Assembly: GCA_020740485.1 (NCBI GenBank)
Contig: DYMN01000009.1
Coordinates: 23,055-81,875, forward strand
DNA: 58,821 nt
Direction: 5' to 3'
DNA from: Polaribacter sp.
GTDB lineage: Bacteria > Bacteroidota > Bacteroidia > Flavobacteriales > Flavobacteriaceae
A model generated the notes under the pieces. That model was not told the DNA's origin. It searched no databases and worked only from the letters and a program-made list of their open reading frames with translations. The position numbers and the translations under genes were made by a program. Of the stretch, positions 18,533 through 26,148 are shown piece after piece (within the stretch, counting starts at the first letter, position 1; every line of letters starts with the position of its first letter).

Positions 18533-19243
18533 TCACCCTTCAGTAGAAGTTTTTTTTGTAATCCATTCAATGACTATGGACATCAGCACATAGTCTAAAA
18601 TAATTAGTGGAATTGCGGTAACATTAAATAACGCAAACAAAAGTAAACTCGACAAGAGAAATATAATTTTGATTTGATTTTCTTTCCATTTAAAAGATTT
18701 AAATTTTAAAGCAAAAAGAGGTATTTCACTGTTCATCAAATAACTTAATATTATTACAACGCCCAATAAAAATCTAGGCGAAACTAACCATTGACTGATG
18801 TCATTATACTTACCGTAAATAACAATCAAGGGTATTGACATAATGAAGATGGACATGGCAGGAGTCGGTAATCCTATAAAACTCACACTTTGACGCGTAT
18901 CAATATTAAATTTTGCTAATCGCAAACCTGCTGCTAAAGCCAATATTAATCCAAAATAGGGAACCCAAGTTGAAAGTGTAGGATTTAAACTCAAAATTTT
19001 AAAAACAGTAACTCCCGGTACAACGCCACTGGTAATCATATCGGCAAGTGAATCTAATTGCAATCCCAATGGGCTCTGCACATGCAAGGCTCTGGCAAAA
19101 AAACCATCGAAAAAATCAAAGAAAATCCCTGCAAAAACAAAATAGGCAGCATAAACTAACTGATTTTCAAATACAAAAATAAGTGCTACAAGCCCGAAAG
19201 CCATATTGAGCATTGTAAACAAGTTTGGAATGTGTTTTTTCAA
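18533..19243 (-). CDS. pssA: CDP-diacylglycerol-serine O-phosphatidyltransferase
   Basis: The 236-residue multi-pass membrane protein carries the complete CDP-alcohol phosphatidyltransferase motif DGX2ARX8GX3DX3D, in DGFFARALHV...GLQLDSLAD (about 46-68). It makes phosphatidylserine, the precursor of phosphatidylethanolamine. The family N-terminus MKKHIPNLFT begins here at a TTG codon (19243). The next ATG would remove this conserved stretch, so TTG is the likely start. A TATTTTTG box on the minus strand lies 20 bases upstream. Confidence 0.93.
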   Translation of the reverse strand: MKKHIPNLFTMLNMAFGLVALIFVFENQLVYAAYFVFAGIFFDFFDGFFARALHVQSPLGLQLDSLADMITSGVVPGVTVFKILSLNPTLSTWVPYFGLILALAAGLRLAKFNIDTRQSVSFIGLPTPAMSIFIMSIPLIVIYGKYNDISQWLVSPRFLLGVVIILSYLMNSEIPLFALKFKSFKWKENQIKIIFLLSSLLLFALFNVTAIPLIILDYVLMSIVIEWITKKTSTEG

Positions 19244-19262
19244 TTTGTAAAAAAATAAAAAA

Positions 19263-19292
19263 CAAAAATAACAATTTAAAATAGTTTAGCAA
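19263..19292 (-). promoter_or_regulatory. Promoter of pssA
   Basis: On the minus strand, TTG at 19292-19290 and TATTTTTG at 19270-19263 are spaced by 19 bases, the expected Bacteroidota arrangement. The region is shared with the divergent ZIP transporter promoter. Confidence 0.72.
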
Positions 19293-19299
19293 TTTTTTT

Positions 19300-19320
19300 T
19301 ATTTTTGCAACTCAGTTGCA
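19300..19320 (+). promoter_or_regulatory. ZIP transporter -7 box with overlapping 15-bp palindrome
   Basis: TATTTTTG at 19300-19307 matches the -7 consensus. It overlaps a perfect palindrome at 19306-19320 (TGCAACT-C-AGTTGCA) that would cover the predicted transcription start, 13 bases before the ATG. The position suits a repressor operator. A metal-sensing regulator is an inference from the downstream gene. Confidence 0.55.
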
Positions 19321-19333
19321 TAATCAAATCTAA

Positions 19334-20011
19334 ATGACAGGCTACATTGTACTTTTCGCATCCGTATTGTTAGGCGCAGTATCGGTTATTCTTTTCAAAC
19401 CTCAATCTAAAGTAATATCAGTTTTGCTTACTTTTAGTGGAGCTTACCTGCTGTCCATAATGTTTTTAAAATTTTTACCTAATTTATATGTTAAAGGAGT
19501 TGACAACATTGGTATATTTATCTTATTAGGCTTAATGATTCAACTTTCAATCGAATTTTTAATTAAAGGTCACAAACACGACCAGGGGCACTTACATCAC
19601 GAAGGAGAAAAAACTTTCCCGGCAAGTTTGATCTTAGGGTTATATTTACACGCATTTGTAGAAGGCATGCCCTTAGCTGACCATCAGCAACATCATTTGC
19701 TTTGGGCGATTGCGCTACATCATTTTCCTATGGCAATGGTGTTAGCAAGCGTTATGATTTTTTCTGAATGGAATAAAATATGGGTTTTATTCTTTACTTT
19801 ATTGTTTGGTTTGATGACGCCCTTTGGTGCCTTAGTGGGTGGGTCTGTTTCATTTTTAATAGACTATTCTGTTTATGTAAATGCTTTGATTGCAGGTGTT
19901 TTACTTCATATTTCAACCATTATATTATTTGAATCTTCCCAAGAATACAAATTCAATTTTGTTAAATTTTTATCAGTTTTAGTAGGAATAGTGCTTGCTA
20001 TGTTAGTATAA
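19334..20011 (+). CDS. ZIP-family divalent metal transporter
   Basis: The 225-residue protein has about seven or eight membrane segments and a His-rich cytoplasmic loop (KGHKHDQGHLHHEGE, about 77-91). The ZIP metal-binding helices carry HAFVEGMPLAD (about 109-119) and ALHHFPMAMVLA (about 130-141), matching TM4 and TM5 of the family. It likely imports zinc, iron or manganese. Direction and metal are inferred from the family. It is divergent from pssA, and a palindrome in its promoter suggests regulated expression. Confidence 0.88.
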   Translation: MTGYIVLFASVLLGAVSVILFKPQSKVISVLLTFSGAYLLSIMFLKFLPNLYVKGVDNIGIFILLGLMIQLSIEFLIKGHKHDQGHLHHEGEKTFPASLILGLYLHAFVEGMPLADHQQHHLLWAIALHHFPMAMVLASVMIFSEWNKIWVLFFTLLFGLMTPFGALVGGSVSFLIDYSVYVNALIAGVLLHISTIILFESSQEYKFNFVKFLSVLVGIVLAMLV

Positions 20012-20200
20012 ATCTACGAAAACGTTTTTTTGAATTTTTTTCAATTATCAAACAAATAATTTAATTAATTACTATTTTTATTAATCAATAGCATTATTAT
20101 TTGAATATTAGTCGCAAAAACCTTTAAAAATTGGCACAAACTTGATTGAGTTAAGCATAAATTATATATATTAGCACTTCAAAACAAAATATATTTTTTT

Positions 20201-22003
20201 ATGTCAAAAACAGCCACCAGATTGTTTGATTTTCCCTATATTCAATTGGAAAAATACAACTTAAGCAAATCACTTACTACCAAGTACAACGGAGAATGGG
20301 TAAGCATTTCTTCAAAAGAATTTGTAGACCGAATCAATGTGATATCAAGAGCCCTTTTACAAATGGGCGTTAAACCCGGAGATAAAATAGCCGTAATTTC
20401 AACCACTAATCGTACCGAGTGGAATATAATGGATCACGGTGTATTACAAACCGGCGCTGTTAATATTCCTATATACCCTACGATTACGGCCGATGAATAT
20501 GCTTATATATTTCAACATTCTGAAGCAATCTATTGTTTTGTTTCCGATGCAGGTGTTTACGAAAAAGCTAAAATAGCTTGGGAAAAAGCTCCTAACATCA
20601 AGGAAATCTATTCATTTGACGAAATTCCGGGTGTTAAAAATTGGAAAGAATTATTAGAGCTTGGGGCTGACTCTTCCAATCAAAATGAAGTAGAAAAACA
20701 TAAAGATGCTGTAAAATCAACTGATTTAGCTACCATTATTTACACTTCAGGAACAACAGGAGTTCCAAAAGGCGTAATGCTGTCGCATAACAATATTGTT
20801 TCCAATGTCAATGATTCCATGCCGCGAATGCCTTTGGAATTAGGAAATACCACTTGTTTGAGTTTTTTACCGGTTTGTCACAGCTTTGAACGTATGGTGC
20901 AATATATCTACATCAATGCCGGATGTTCAATATATTTTGCGGAATCAATGGAAAAAATAGCAGACAACATTAAAGAAGTGAAGCCTCAAATAATGACTGC
21001 CGTACCGCGTTTATTAGAAAAAGTGTATGATAGTATCATAAATAAAGGCAATGCACTGACCGGAATCAAAAAAGCGTTGTTTTTCTGGGCAGTTAAAATT
21101 GGACATCAATACAAACCCTACGGTGAAAATGGAGCATGGTATGAATTTAAACTTAAAATAGCCCGCAAACTCATTTTTAGCAAATGGAAAGAAGCATTAG
21201 GAGGTAATCTCAATTATATCGTATCAGGAAGTGCTGCACTACAAGCGCGTTTGGCAAGAGTCTTTACTGCGGCTGACATTGTTATTATGGAAGGTTACGG
21301 ATTGACTGAAACTTCACCCGTTATTACTGTTAATATGTTGCAAAACGGACTTTTGAGAATTGGCACCGTCGGTACTGTTATTAACAACGTAGAAGTAAAA
21401 ATAGCAGAAGACGGTGAAATACTTTGTAAAGGCCCGAATATTATGCAAGGGTATTATAAAGATCCGGAAAGAACAGCCGACGTAATGAGTGGTGAGTGGT
21501 TTCATACCGGCGACAAAGGAGAAGTAGACAAAGACGGTTTCTTAAAAATCACCGGACGTAAAAAAGAAATTTTTAAAACGTCAGGTGGTAAGTATGTTTC
21601 TCCGGCTTTGATTGAAAATGAAATGAAAAAAAGCAAATTTATAGAACAAATCATCGTAGTAGGTGAAGGCGAAAAAATGCCGGCTGCCTTGATTCAGCCT
21701 GATTTTGTTTTCATAAAAGCTTGGGCAGAACGCAAGGAAATTAAATTACCGGCTACTAATGAAGAAATTGTTACAGACCCGATAGTGATGAAACGAATAG
21801 CCAAAGATGTAGAAAAATATAACGATAGATTTGCTAAATGGGAAAAAGTGAAAAAATTTGAACTCACACCTGATCTATGGACTATTGACAATGGTTTACT
21901 CACGCCTACTATGAAAATTAAAAGAGATAAAATTGTGGCGCGTTATAAATCGCTTTACGATAAGATGTACAGCGAAGTCAATAATGGAACAACAGAAGAC
22001 TAA
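20201..22003 (+). CDS. Long-chain fatty acid-CoA ligase (AMP-forming)
   Basis: The 600-residue ANL-superfamily enzyme has the AMP-binding loop IIYTSGTTGVPKGVMLSH (about 181-198), the motif GYGLTETSPVI (about 365-375), the hinge GDKGEVDKDGFLKITGRKKEIFKT (about 435-458) and a C-terminal lysine region. Its size and sequence fit bacterial long-chain acyl-CoA synthetases, which activate exogenous or recycled fatty acids at the inner membrane. It has its own upstream spacer of about 190 bases and a terminator 20 bases downstream, so it is probably monocistronic. Confidence 0.92.
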   Translation: MSKTATRLFDFPYIQLEKYNLSKSLTTKYNGEWVSISSKEFVDRINVISRALLQMGVKPGDKIAVISTTNRTEWNIMDHGVLQTGAVNIPIYPTITADEYAYIFQHSEAIYCFVSDAGVYEKAKIAWEKAPNIKEIYSFDEIPGVKNWKELLELGADSSNQNEVEKHKDAVKSTDLATIIYTSGTTGVPKGVMLSHNNIVSNVNDSMPRMPLELGNTTCLSFLPVCHSFERMVQYIYINAGCSIYFAESMEKIADNIKEVKPQIMTAVPRLLEKVYDSIINKGNALTGIKKALFFWAVKIGHQYKPYGENGAWYEFKLKIARKLIFSKWKEALGGNLNYIVSGSAALQARLARVFTAADIVIMEGYGLTETSPVITVNMLQNGLLRIGTVGTVINNVEVKIAEDGEILCKGPNIMQGYYKDPERTADVMSGEWFHTGDKGEVDKDGFLKITGRKKEIFKTSGGKYVSPALIENEMKKSKFIEQIIVVGEGEKMPAALIQPDFVFIKAWAERKEIKLPATNEEIVTDPIVMKRIAKDVEKYNDRFAKWEKVKKFELTPDLWTIDNGLLTPTMKIKRDKIVARYKSLYDKMYSEVNNGTTED

Positions 22004-22022
22004 TTTCTGAAAGAAGAAAATT

Positions 22023-22059
22023 AAAGACTTCAAGTTATGCGATTTGGAGTCTTTTTTTT
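22023..22059 (+). terminator. Intrinsic terminator of the acyl-CoA ligase gene
   Basis: The stem AAAGACTTCAA pairs with TTGGAGTCTTT (one G-T pair) across a ten-base loop. A run of T follows, 20 bases after the stop codon. Confidence 0.85.
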
Positions 22060-22096
22060 AAACGAAAACGGATTTAATACCGCTTGGACAGACAAT

Positions 22097-22200
22097 ATAG
22101 TCCAATATCGATTATATCACATTGGACTATTTATTTGATTTCATCGGCATTTATCCCGCAATATTGCGAGTTAAATTATAAAATAATGTTGGACTATTTT
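22097..22200. promoter_or_regulatory. Dyad-rich leader upstream of the double-OmpA gene
   Basis: ATAGTCCAAT (22097-22106) and ATTGGACTAT (22121-22130) form a perfect 10-bp inverted repeat. TTGGACTATTT occurs again at 22189-22199. Between them lies the perfect 12-bp palindrome CGCAATATTGCG (22157-22168). Such clustering suggests operators or RNA hairpins. No known motif was recognised. Confidence 0.5.
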
Positions 22201-22238
22201 ATGATAACAATTGGTATAACTTCTATTTTAACGGTTCA

Positions 22239-23033
22239 TTGCAAAAGTCTATATTCATATCATTCATTTTATTAAGTGTTTCGGTTTTTTCACAATCTGA
22301 ACATCAACTATCCGTTTTTTTTGAAACGGATCAAGCTATTTTGTTGGAAAATGAACAAAAAAAAATTGATAGTATTTTACATCAACTTATCGTAACGAAT
22401 ATATACGAAATAACACTTACCGGTTTTTGTGATGATCGTGCAGCTGAGAATTACAATATGGAACTTTCAAAAAAAAGGGCTGAAAATGTGAATTATTTTT
22501 TTGATACTTTTTTAAAAAACAAACGCATTCTATTTTCATCCAAAGGTCACGGTGAAATACCTTTAGATAGCTTGAGTTTGAATAATACCATTGAACAAAG
22601 AAGACAAAACCGCCGTGTAGACATCAAAATTATCACTTTGCCTAACAATAATTTAAATCAGATTTTAGTTGCTAATGTGGGCGACAAAATTATATTAGAA
22701 AATGTGTATTTCGAAATCAATCGTCATAAATTTGCGAGAAATACTTATGCCAAATTAGATAGTTTAACGACATTTTTTAAAGAAAACCCAAGCATCAAAT
22801 TTCATATTTTAGGTCATGTCTGTTGTAGAAAAATCGGGAGTGTTGATGCTATTGACGATGACACGGGCAAACGCGGACTTTCGCTCAATAGAGCCAAAGC
22901 CGTTTATGATTATTTCGCACGACGCGGCATAGCAAAAGAGAGCATGAAATATTTCGGAATGAAAGCGGATTATCCTTTAGGAAAAGGCGATGCGTTAGAC
23001 AGACGGGTAGAACTGCAGATTATCGAGAAATGA
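22239..23033 (+). CDS. Secreted protein with two OmpA-like peptidoglycan-binding domains
   Basis: The 264-residue protein has a signal peptide (about 1-18, ending SVFSQ) and then two OmpA_C-type domains in tandem (about 23-130 and 150-262). Each shows the family order: a VFFETDQ or VYFEINRHKF strand, a middle TGFCDDR or LGHVCC strand, and a final NRRVDI or DRRVELQI. There is no beta-barrel or lipobox. It probably binds peptidoglycan in the periplasm. The frame is open upstream without an ATG; TTG at 22239 gives a sensible signal peptide and was chosen. Confidence 0.75.
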   Translation: MQKSIFISFILLSVSVFSQSEHQLSVFFETDQAILLENEQKKIDSILHQLIVTNIYEITLTGFCDDRAAENYNMELSKKRAENVNYFFDTFLKNKRILFSSKGHGEIPLDSLSLNNTIEQRRQNRRVDIKIITLPNNNLNQILVANVGDKIILENVYFEINRHKFARNTYAKLDSLTTFFKENPSIKFHILGHVCCRKIGSVDAIDDDTGKRGLSLNRAKAVYDYFARRGIAKESMKYFGMKADYPLGKGDALDRRVELQIIEK

Positions 23034-23409
23034 TATGCTTCGTAACACTAAATGAAAGAAAAATTGTTGGTCTCTAATTTTTTATGTTTTTAAAATGTGA
23101 TTACTAAAGGAAGAGTCAGAATTATAACTCCGATTACCTTGACTTAACCAAATAATTTTATAACTTTTTAAAAAAACATTTGAGTTTTTTTTTGTTAAAA
23201 AGTAATCTCCACTAAACTTTGTTACAGTTTAAAACTTTTGCAAAGTTTATTTACTGAACCACTTCATATGTTTTAAGCAGTACTTCCTACCTAATAAATA
23301 GGTGTAGCATCACAATAATTAGAGTATCTACCTTTACGGAAATTCTTTCTTGACTGAGAATGAATTACAAATTTTTTCTTATTTTTGAATGAAAATAAAT
23401 TCTCAAAAA
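23034..23409. other. Intergenic region with two AT-rich dyads and a -7 box
   Basis: No gene was seen. ACTTTTTAA and TTAAAAAGT (about 23163-23203) form a 9-bp stem with a T-rich loop. TAAACTTTG (23213-23221) pairs with CAAAGTTTA (23241-23249). TATTTTTG at 23380-23387 is a perfect -7 box for the phosphoribosyltransferase gene and predicts a start of transcription near 23394. Confidence 0.55.
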
Positions 23410-23907
23410 ATGTCAAAAAATATTATCCTTAACTCAAAAGATATTGAAAACAAAATCAGACGTATTGCTTATCAAATATACGAAGCAAATGTGGATGAAA
23501 CTGAGATAATAATAGCCGGCATAGAGAAAAACGGGAGTATTTTAGCGCAACACATTGCCTCAGAATTGAAAAAAATATCTGATTTAAAAGTTGAAATTTG
23601 CAAGGTCAAAATGAACAAAAATGATGTCTTTGAACCTATCACAACCTCTTTAAGTCCTGAAAAATACAAAAACAAATCTATAGTTTTAGTCGATGACGTG
23701 CTTCATTCCGGCTCTACTTTAATGTATGCCATAAAGCACTTTTTGGATGTCCCGTTAAAGAAATTTAAAACCGCTGTTTTAGTCGATAGAAATCACAAAC
23801 GATTTCCGGTAAAAATAGATTTTAAAGGAATATCGCTATCCACTTCTCTACAAAATCACGTAGAAGTCGTTTTAAGTGATACGACAAATGAAGCCTACTT
23901 GGCGTGA
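23410..23907 (+). CDS. PyrR-like phosphoribosyltransferase
   Basis: The 165-residue type I phosphoribosyltransferase has the PRPP-binding motif VLVDDVLHSGST (about 94-105) and a hood region like PyrR (FEPITTSLSPEKYKNKSIV). PyrR controls pyr operons and has weak uracil phosphoribosyltransferase activity, but no pyrimidine gene is nearby, so it may only salvage a base. The ATG at 23410 (MSKNIILNSK) was preferred over the in-frame ATG at 23389, because the perfect -7 box ends at 23387 and would place the upstream ATG before the transcript start. Confidence 0.8.
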   Translation: MSKNIILNSKDIENKIRRIAYQIYEANVDETEIIIAGIEKNGSILAQHIASELKKISDLKVEICKVKMNKNDVFEPITTSLSPEKYKNKSIVLVDDVLHSGSTLMYAIKHFLDVPLKKFKTAVLVDRNHKRFPVKIDFKGISLSTSLQNHVEVVLSDTTNEAYLA

Positions 23908-23941
23908 TGAAGTCTATAAAGTCCGCTCAATAAATTAACTT

Positions 23942-24460
23942 TTACATTGTCAATTTTAATTTAATTTCCTTGACAATTTCTTTATTTTTTTTATCATCGG
24001 TAAGTATTTTAAAATCGGCTTTTTCATAGTATTCCATCCGTTGATTGAGATGTAATTCAACAAAGTCTAGTAACATTGCGTCATCCAATTTGCTTAAAAT
24101 AGGCCTTTTAGCACGTTTTGGTTTTAAATTTTCAGACAATGCCTCCTTACTTGCCTTGAGGTAAAAAGTGATAGCATATTCATGTAACAATTCAAAGGCG
24201 CCTTCAATCGTAGGGGTACCACCGCCTAATGCAATCACGCAGTCTTCCTTAATTTTAAGTACTTCTTTTAAATAATCTTTTTCAAGTGTTCTAAAATGAG
24301 CTTCTCCTTTTTGGTCGAAAATTGCTGAAATACTCAATTTTTCTTTTTCAGCAATAAAATCATCTAAATCAATAAATTTTAAACCCATTTTTTTACTTAA
24401 TTTCAATCCAATAGTCGATTTTCCACTGCCCATATAGCCTAAAAGCACTATTTTTTTCAT
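23942..24460 (-). CDS. aroK: Shikimate kinase
   Basis: The 172-residue kinase has the P-loop GYMGSGKST (about 8-16), the DxD-type shikimate-binding segment FIDLDDFIAEKE (about 30-41) and GGGTP (about 78-82). It phosphorylates shikimate in aromatic amino-acid synthesis. The ATG at 24460 (MKKIVLLGYMGSGKS) is the family-typical start. A longer in-frame extension to 24538 has no homologous look and was not used. The start codon lies inside a 41-base element with similarity to 56857-56896. Confidence 0.94.
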   Translation of the reverse strand: MKKIVLLGYMGSGKSTIGLKLSKKMGLKFIDLDDFIAEKEKLSISAIFDQKGEAHFRTLEKDYLKEVLKIKEDCVIALGGGTPTIEGAFELLHEYAITFYLKASKEALSENLKPKRAKRPILSKLDDAMLLDFVELHLNQRMEYYEKADFKILTDDKKNKEIVKEIKLKLTM

Positions 24461-24498
24461 GTGTTTATATTTTTTTGTTTTTGATTGGTCACATGGAA
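24458..24498. repeat. Copy 1 of a dispersed ~40-bp element bounded by CATGTG and CACATG
   Basis: The element begins CATGTGTTTA, has a T-rich middle, and ends GGTCACATGGAA. It closely matches 56857-56896, with an indel of one base and a few substitutions. Here it includes the aroK start codon (CAT on this strand). Confidence 0.6.
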
Positions 24499-24645
24499 CT
24501 CGCTTATAATCATTTCTTTGGGTGTTAAGATTGGACAAGCTCGTTTCATTTATAAAAATTTATAATACAAAGATGTTCATTTTTTTTTTAATTTTGCACG
24601 CTAATTCTGGAAATCAATTGATTTTTAGAATTTAAAATGTTTCCG

Positions 24646-24729
24646 GCACACATGGTGGAATTGGTAGACATGCCATCTTGAGGGGGTGGTGCTCGTTAGG
24701 GCGTGCAAGTTCGAGTCTTGTTGTGTGCA
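24646..24729 (+). tRNA. tRNA-Leu (anticodon GAG)
   Basis: A perfect 7-bp acceptor stem pairs GCACACA (24646-24652) with TGTGTGC (24722-24728). The anticodon stem CCATC/GGTGG holds the loop TTGAGGG with anticodon GAG. A long variable arm, as expected for tRNA-Leu, and a TTCGAGT T-loop with a 5-bp stem (one G-T pair) follow. CCA is not fully encoded (ACA follows). The ffh start is 20 bases downstream on the same strand. Confidence 0.93.
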
Positions 24730-24748
24730 CAAAATCTTTCTTAAAAAA

Positions 24749-26080
24749 ATGTTCAATAATCTAACCGAAAAATTAGACAAAGCGTTTCATATCCTAAAAG
24801 GGCATGGAAAAATTACGGAAGTTAACGTAGCTGAAACTTTGAAAGAAGTAAGAAAAGCTTTATTAGATGCTGACGTAAACTTTAAAATTGCTAAAGATTT
24901 TACCACCAAAGTAAAAGATAAAGCAATTGGGCAAAACGTTTTAACTACTTTACAACCCGGACAACTTTTAGTTAAAATCGTAAAAGATGAATTAACCGAA
25001 TTGATGGGTGGAGAAACCGCCGGAGTGAACCTTTCCGGGAATCCAACCATCATATTAATGTCCGGTTTGCAAGGTTCGGGGAAAACTACCTTTTCAGGAA
25101 AATTAGCCAACTATCTCAAAACCAAAAAAGGAAAACACCCTTTATTAGTAGCTTGCGACGTATATCGTCCGGCTGCTATTAACCAATTACACGTAGTGGG
25201 TGAACAAGTGGGCGTAGAAGTGTATAGCGAACCGGAAAACAAAAATCCGGTGAGTATTGCTCAAAATGCATTAAAAGTAGCCAAAGAGAAAAATAAAAAT
25301 GTGGTCATCATTGACACCGCCGGTCGTTTGGCAGTTGACGAAGTGATGATGCAAGAAATAGCCAATATACACAATGCTTTAAAACCGCAAGAAACCCTTT
25401 TTGTGGTTGATTCCATGACCGGTCAAGATGCGGTGAATACAGCCAAAGCATTTAACGATGTGTTGAATTTTGACGGGGTCATTCTCACCAAATTAGATGG
25501 CGATACGCGAGGTGGAGCTGCATTAAGCATCAAATCAGTGGTGGACAAACCCATTAAATTCATAGGTACGGGTGAAAAAATGGATGCCATTGATGTGTTT
25601 TATCCCAATCGTATGGCAGACCGTATTTTGGGAATGGGTGACGTTATTTCATTAGTAGAAAGAGCGCAGGAACAATACAATGAAGAAGAAGCGCGAAAAA
25701 TAGCCAAGAAAATTGCTAAAAATCAATTTGGATTTGACGACTTTCTCAATCAAATTCAACAGATTAAGAAAATGGGAAATATGAAAGACTTAGTTGGAAT
25801 GATTCCCGGTGCCGGAAAAATGATGAAAGATGTAGATATTGACGACAATGCTTTTAAGGGAATCGAATCCATTATACATTCTATGACGCCCAAAGAAAGA
25901 AGTAATCCTGAAATAATCAATGCCGTTCGCAAAACGCGCATTGCTAAAGGTTCCGGTACTACGCTTCAGGAAGTCAATCAATTGATGAAGCAGTTTGACC
26001 AAATGAGCAAAATGATGAAGATGATGCAAAATCCGGAAGGCAAACGCCAGATGATGAATATGATGCGTGGGATGAATTAG
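24749..26080 (+). CDS. ffh: Signal recognition particle GTPase Ffh
   Basis: The 443-residue protein has the N domain (about 1-90), the G domain with GLQGSGKTTF (about 105-114), DTAGR and TKLDGDTRGGAALS, and a Met-rich M domain at the C-terminus (MMKMMQNPEGKRQMMNMM). It binds signal sequences of nascent membrane proteins and, with FtsY, delivers ribosomes to SecYEG. The ATG at 24749 gives the standard MFNNLTEKLDKAF start. Any longer frame would read through the tRNA-Leu gene and was rejected. Confidence 0.97.
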   Translation: MFNNLTEKLDKAFHILKGHGKITEVNVAETLKEVRKALLDADVNFKIAKDFTTKVKDKAIGQNVLTTLQPGQLLVKIVKDELTELMGGETAGVNLSGNPTIILMSGLQGSGKTTFSGKLANYLKTKKGKHPLLVACDVYRPAAINQLHVVGEQVGVEVYSEPENKNPVSIAQNALKVAKEKNKNVVIIDTAGRLAVDEVMMQEIANIHNALKPQETLFVVDSMTGQDAVNTAKAFNDVLNFDGVILTKLDGDTRGGAALSIKSVVDKPIKFIGTGEKMDAIDVFYPNRMADRILGMGDVISLVERAQEQYNEEEARKIAKKIAKNQFGFDDFLNQIQQIKKMGNMKDLVGMIPGAGKMMKDVDIDDNAFKGIESIIHSMTPKERSNPEIINAVRKTRIAKGSGTTLQEVNQLMKQFDQMSKMMKMMQNPEGKRQMMNMMRGMN

Positions 26081-26148
26081 ACTTGGATGGCGGCTAAAAA
26101 ATATCAGTAGTCAAGAAAATAAATTATCTCAGTAAGAAGGAATTTTGA

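Noticed and set aside
22084..22275. Small open frame of 63 codons upstream of the double-OmpA gene
   Set aside because: It starts at TTG, overlaps the OmpA signal-peptide region in another frame, and lies over the inverted repeats.
24686..24748. Extended ffh N-terminus beginning upstream of 24749
   Set aside because: The extension translates the 3' half of the tRNA-Leu gene. The ATG at 24749 gives the conserved Ffh start.
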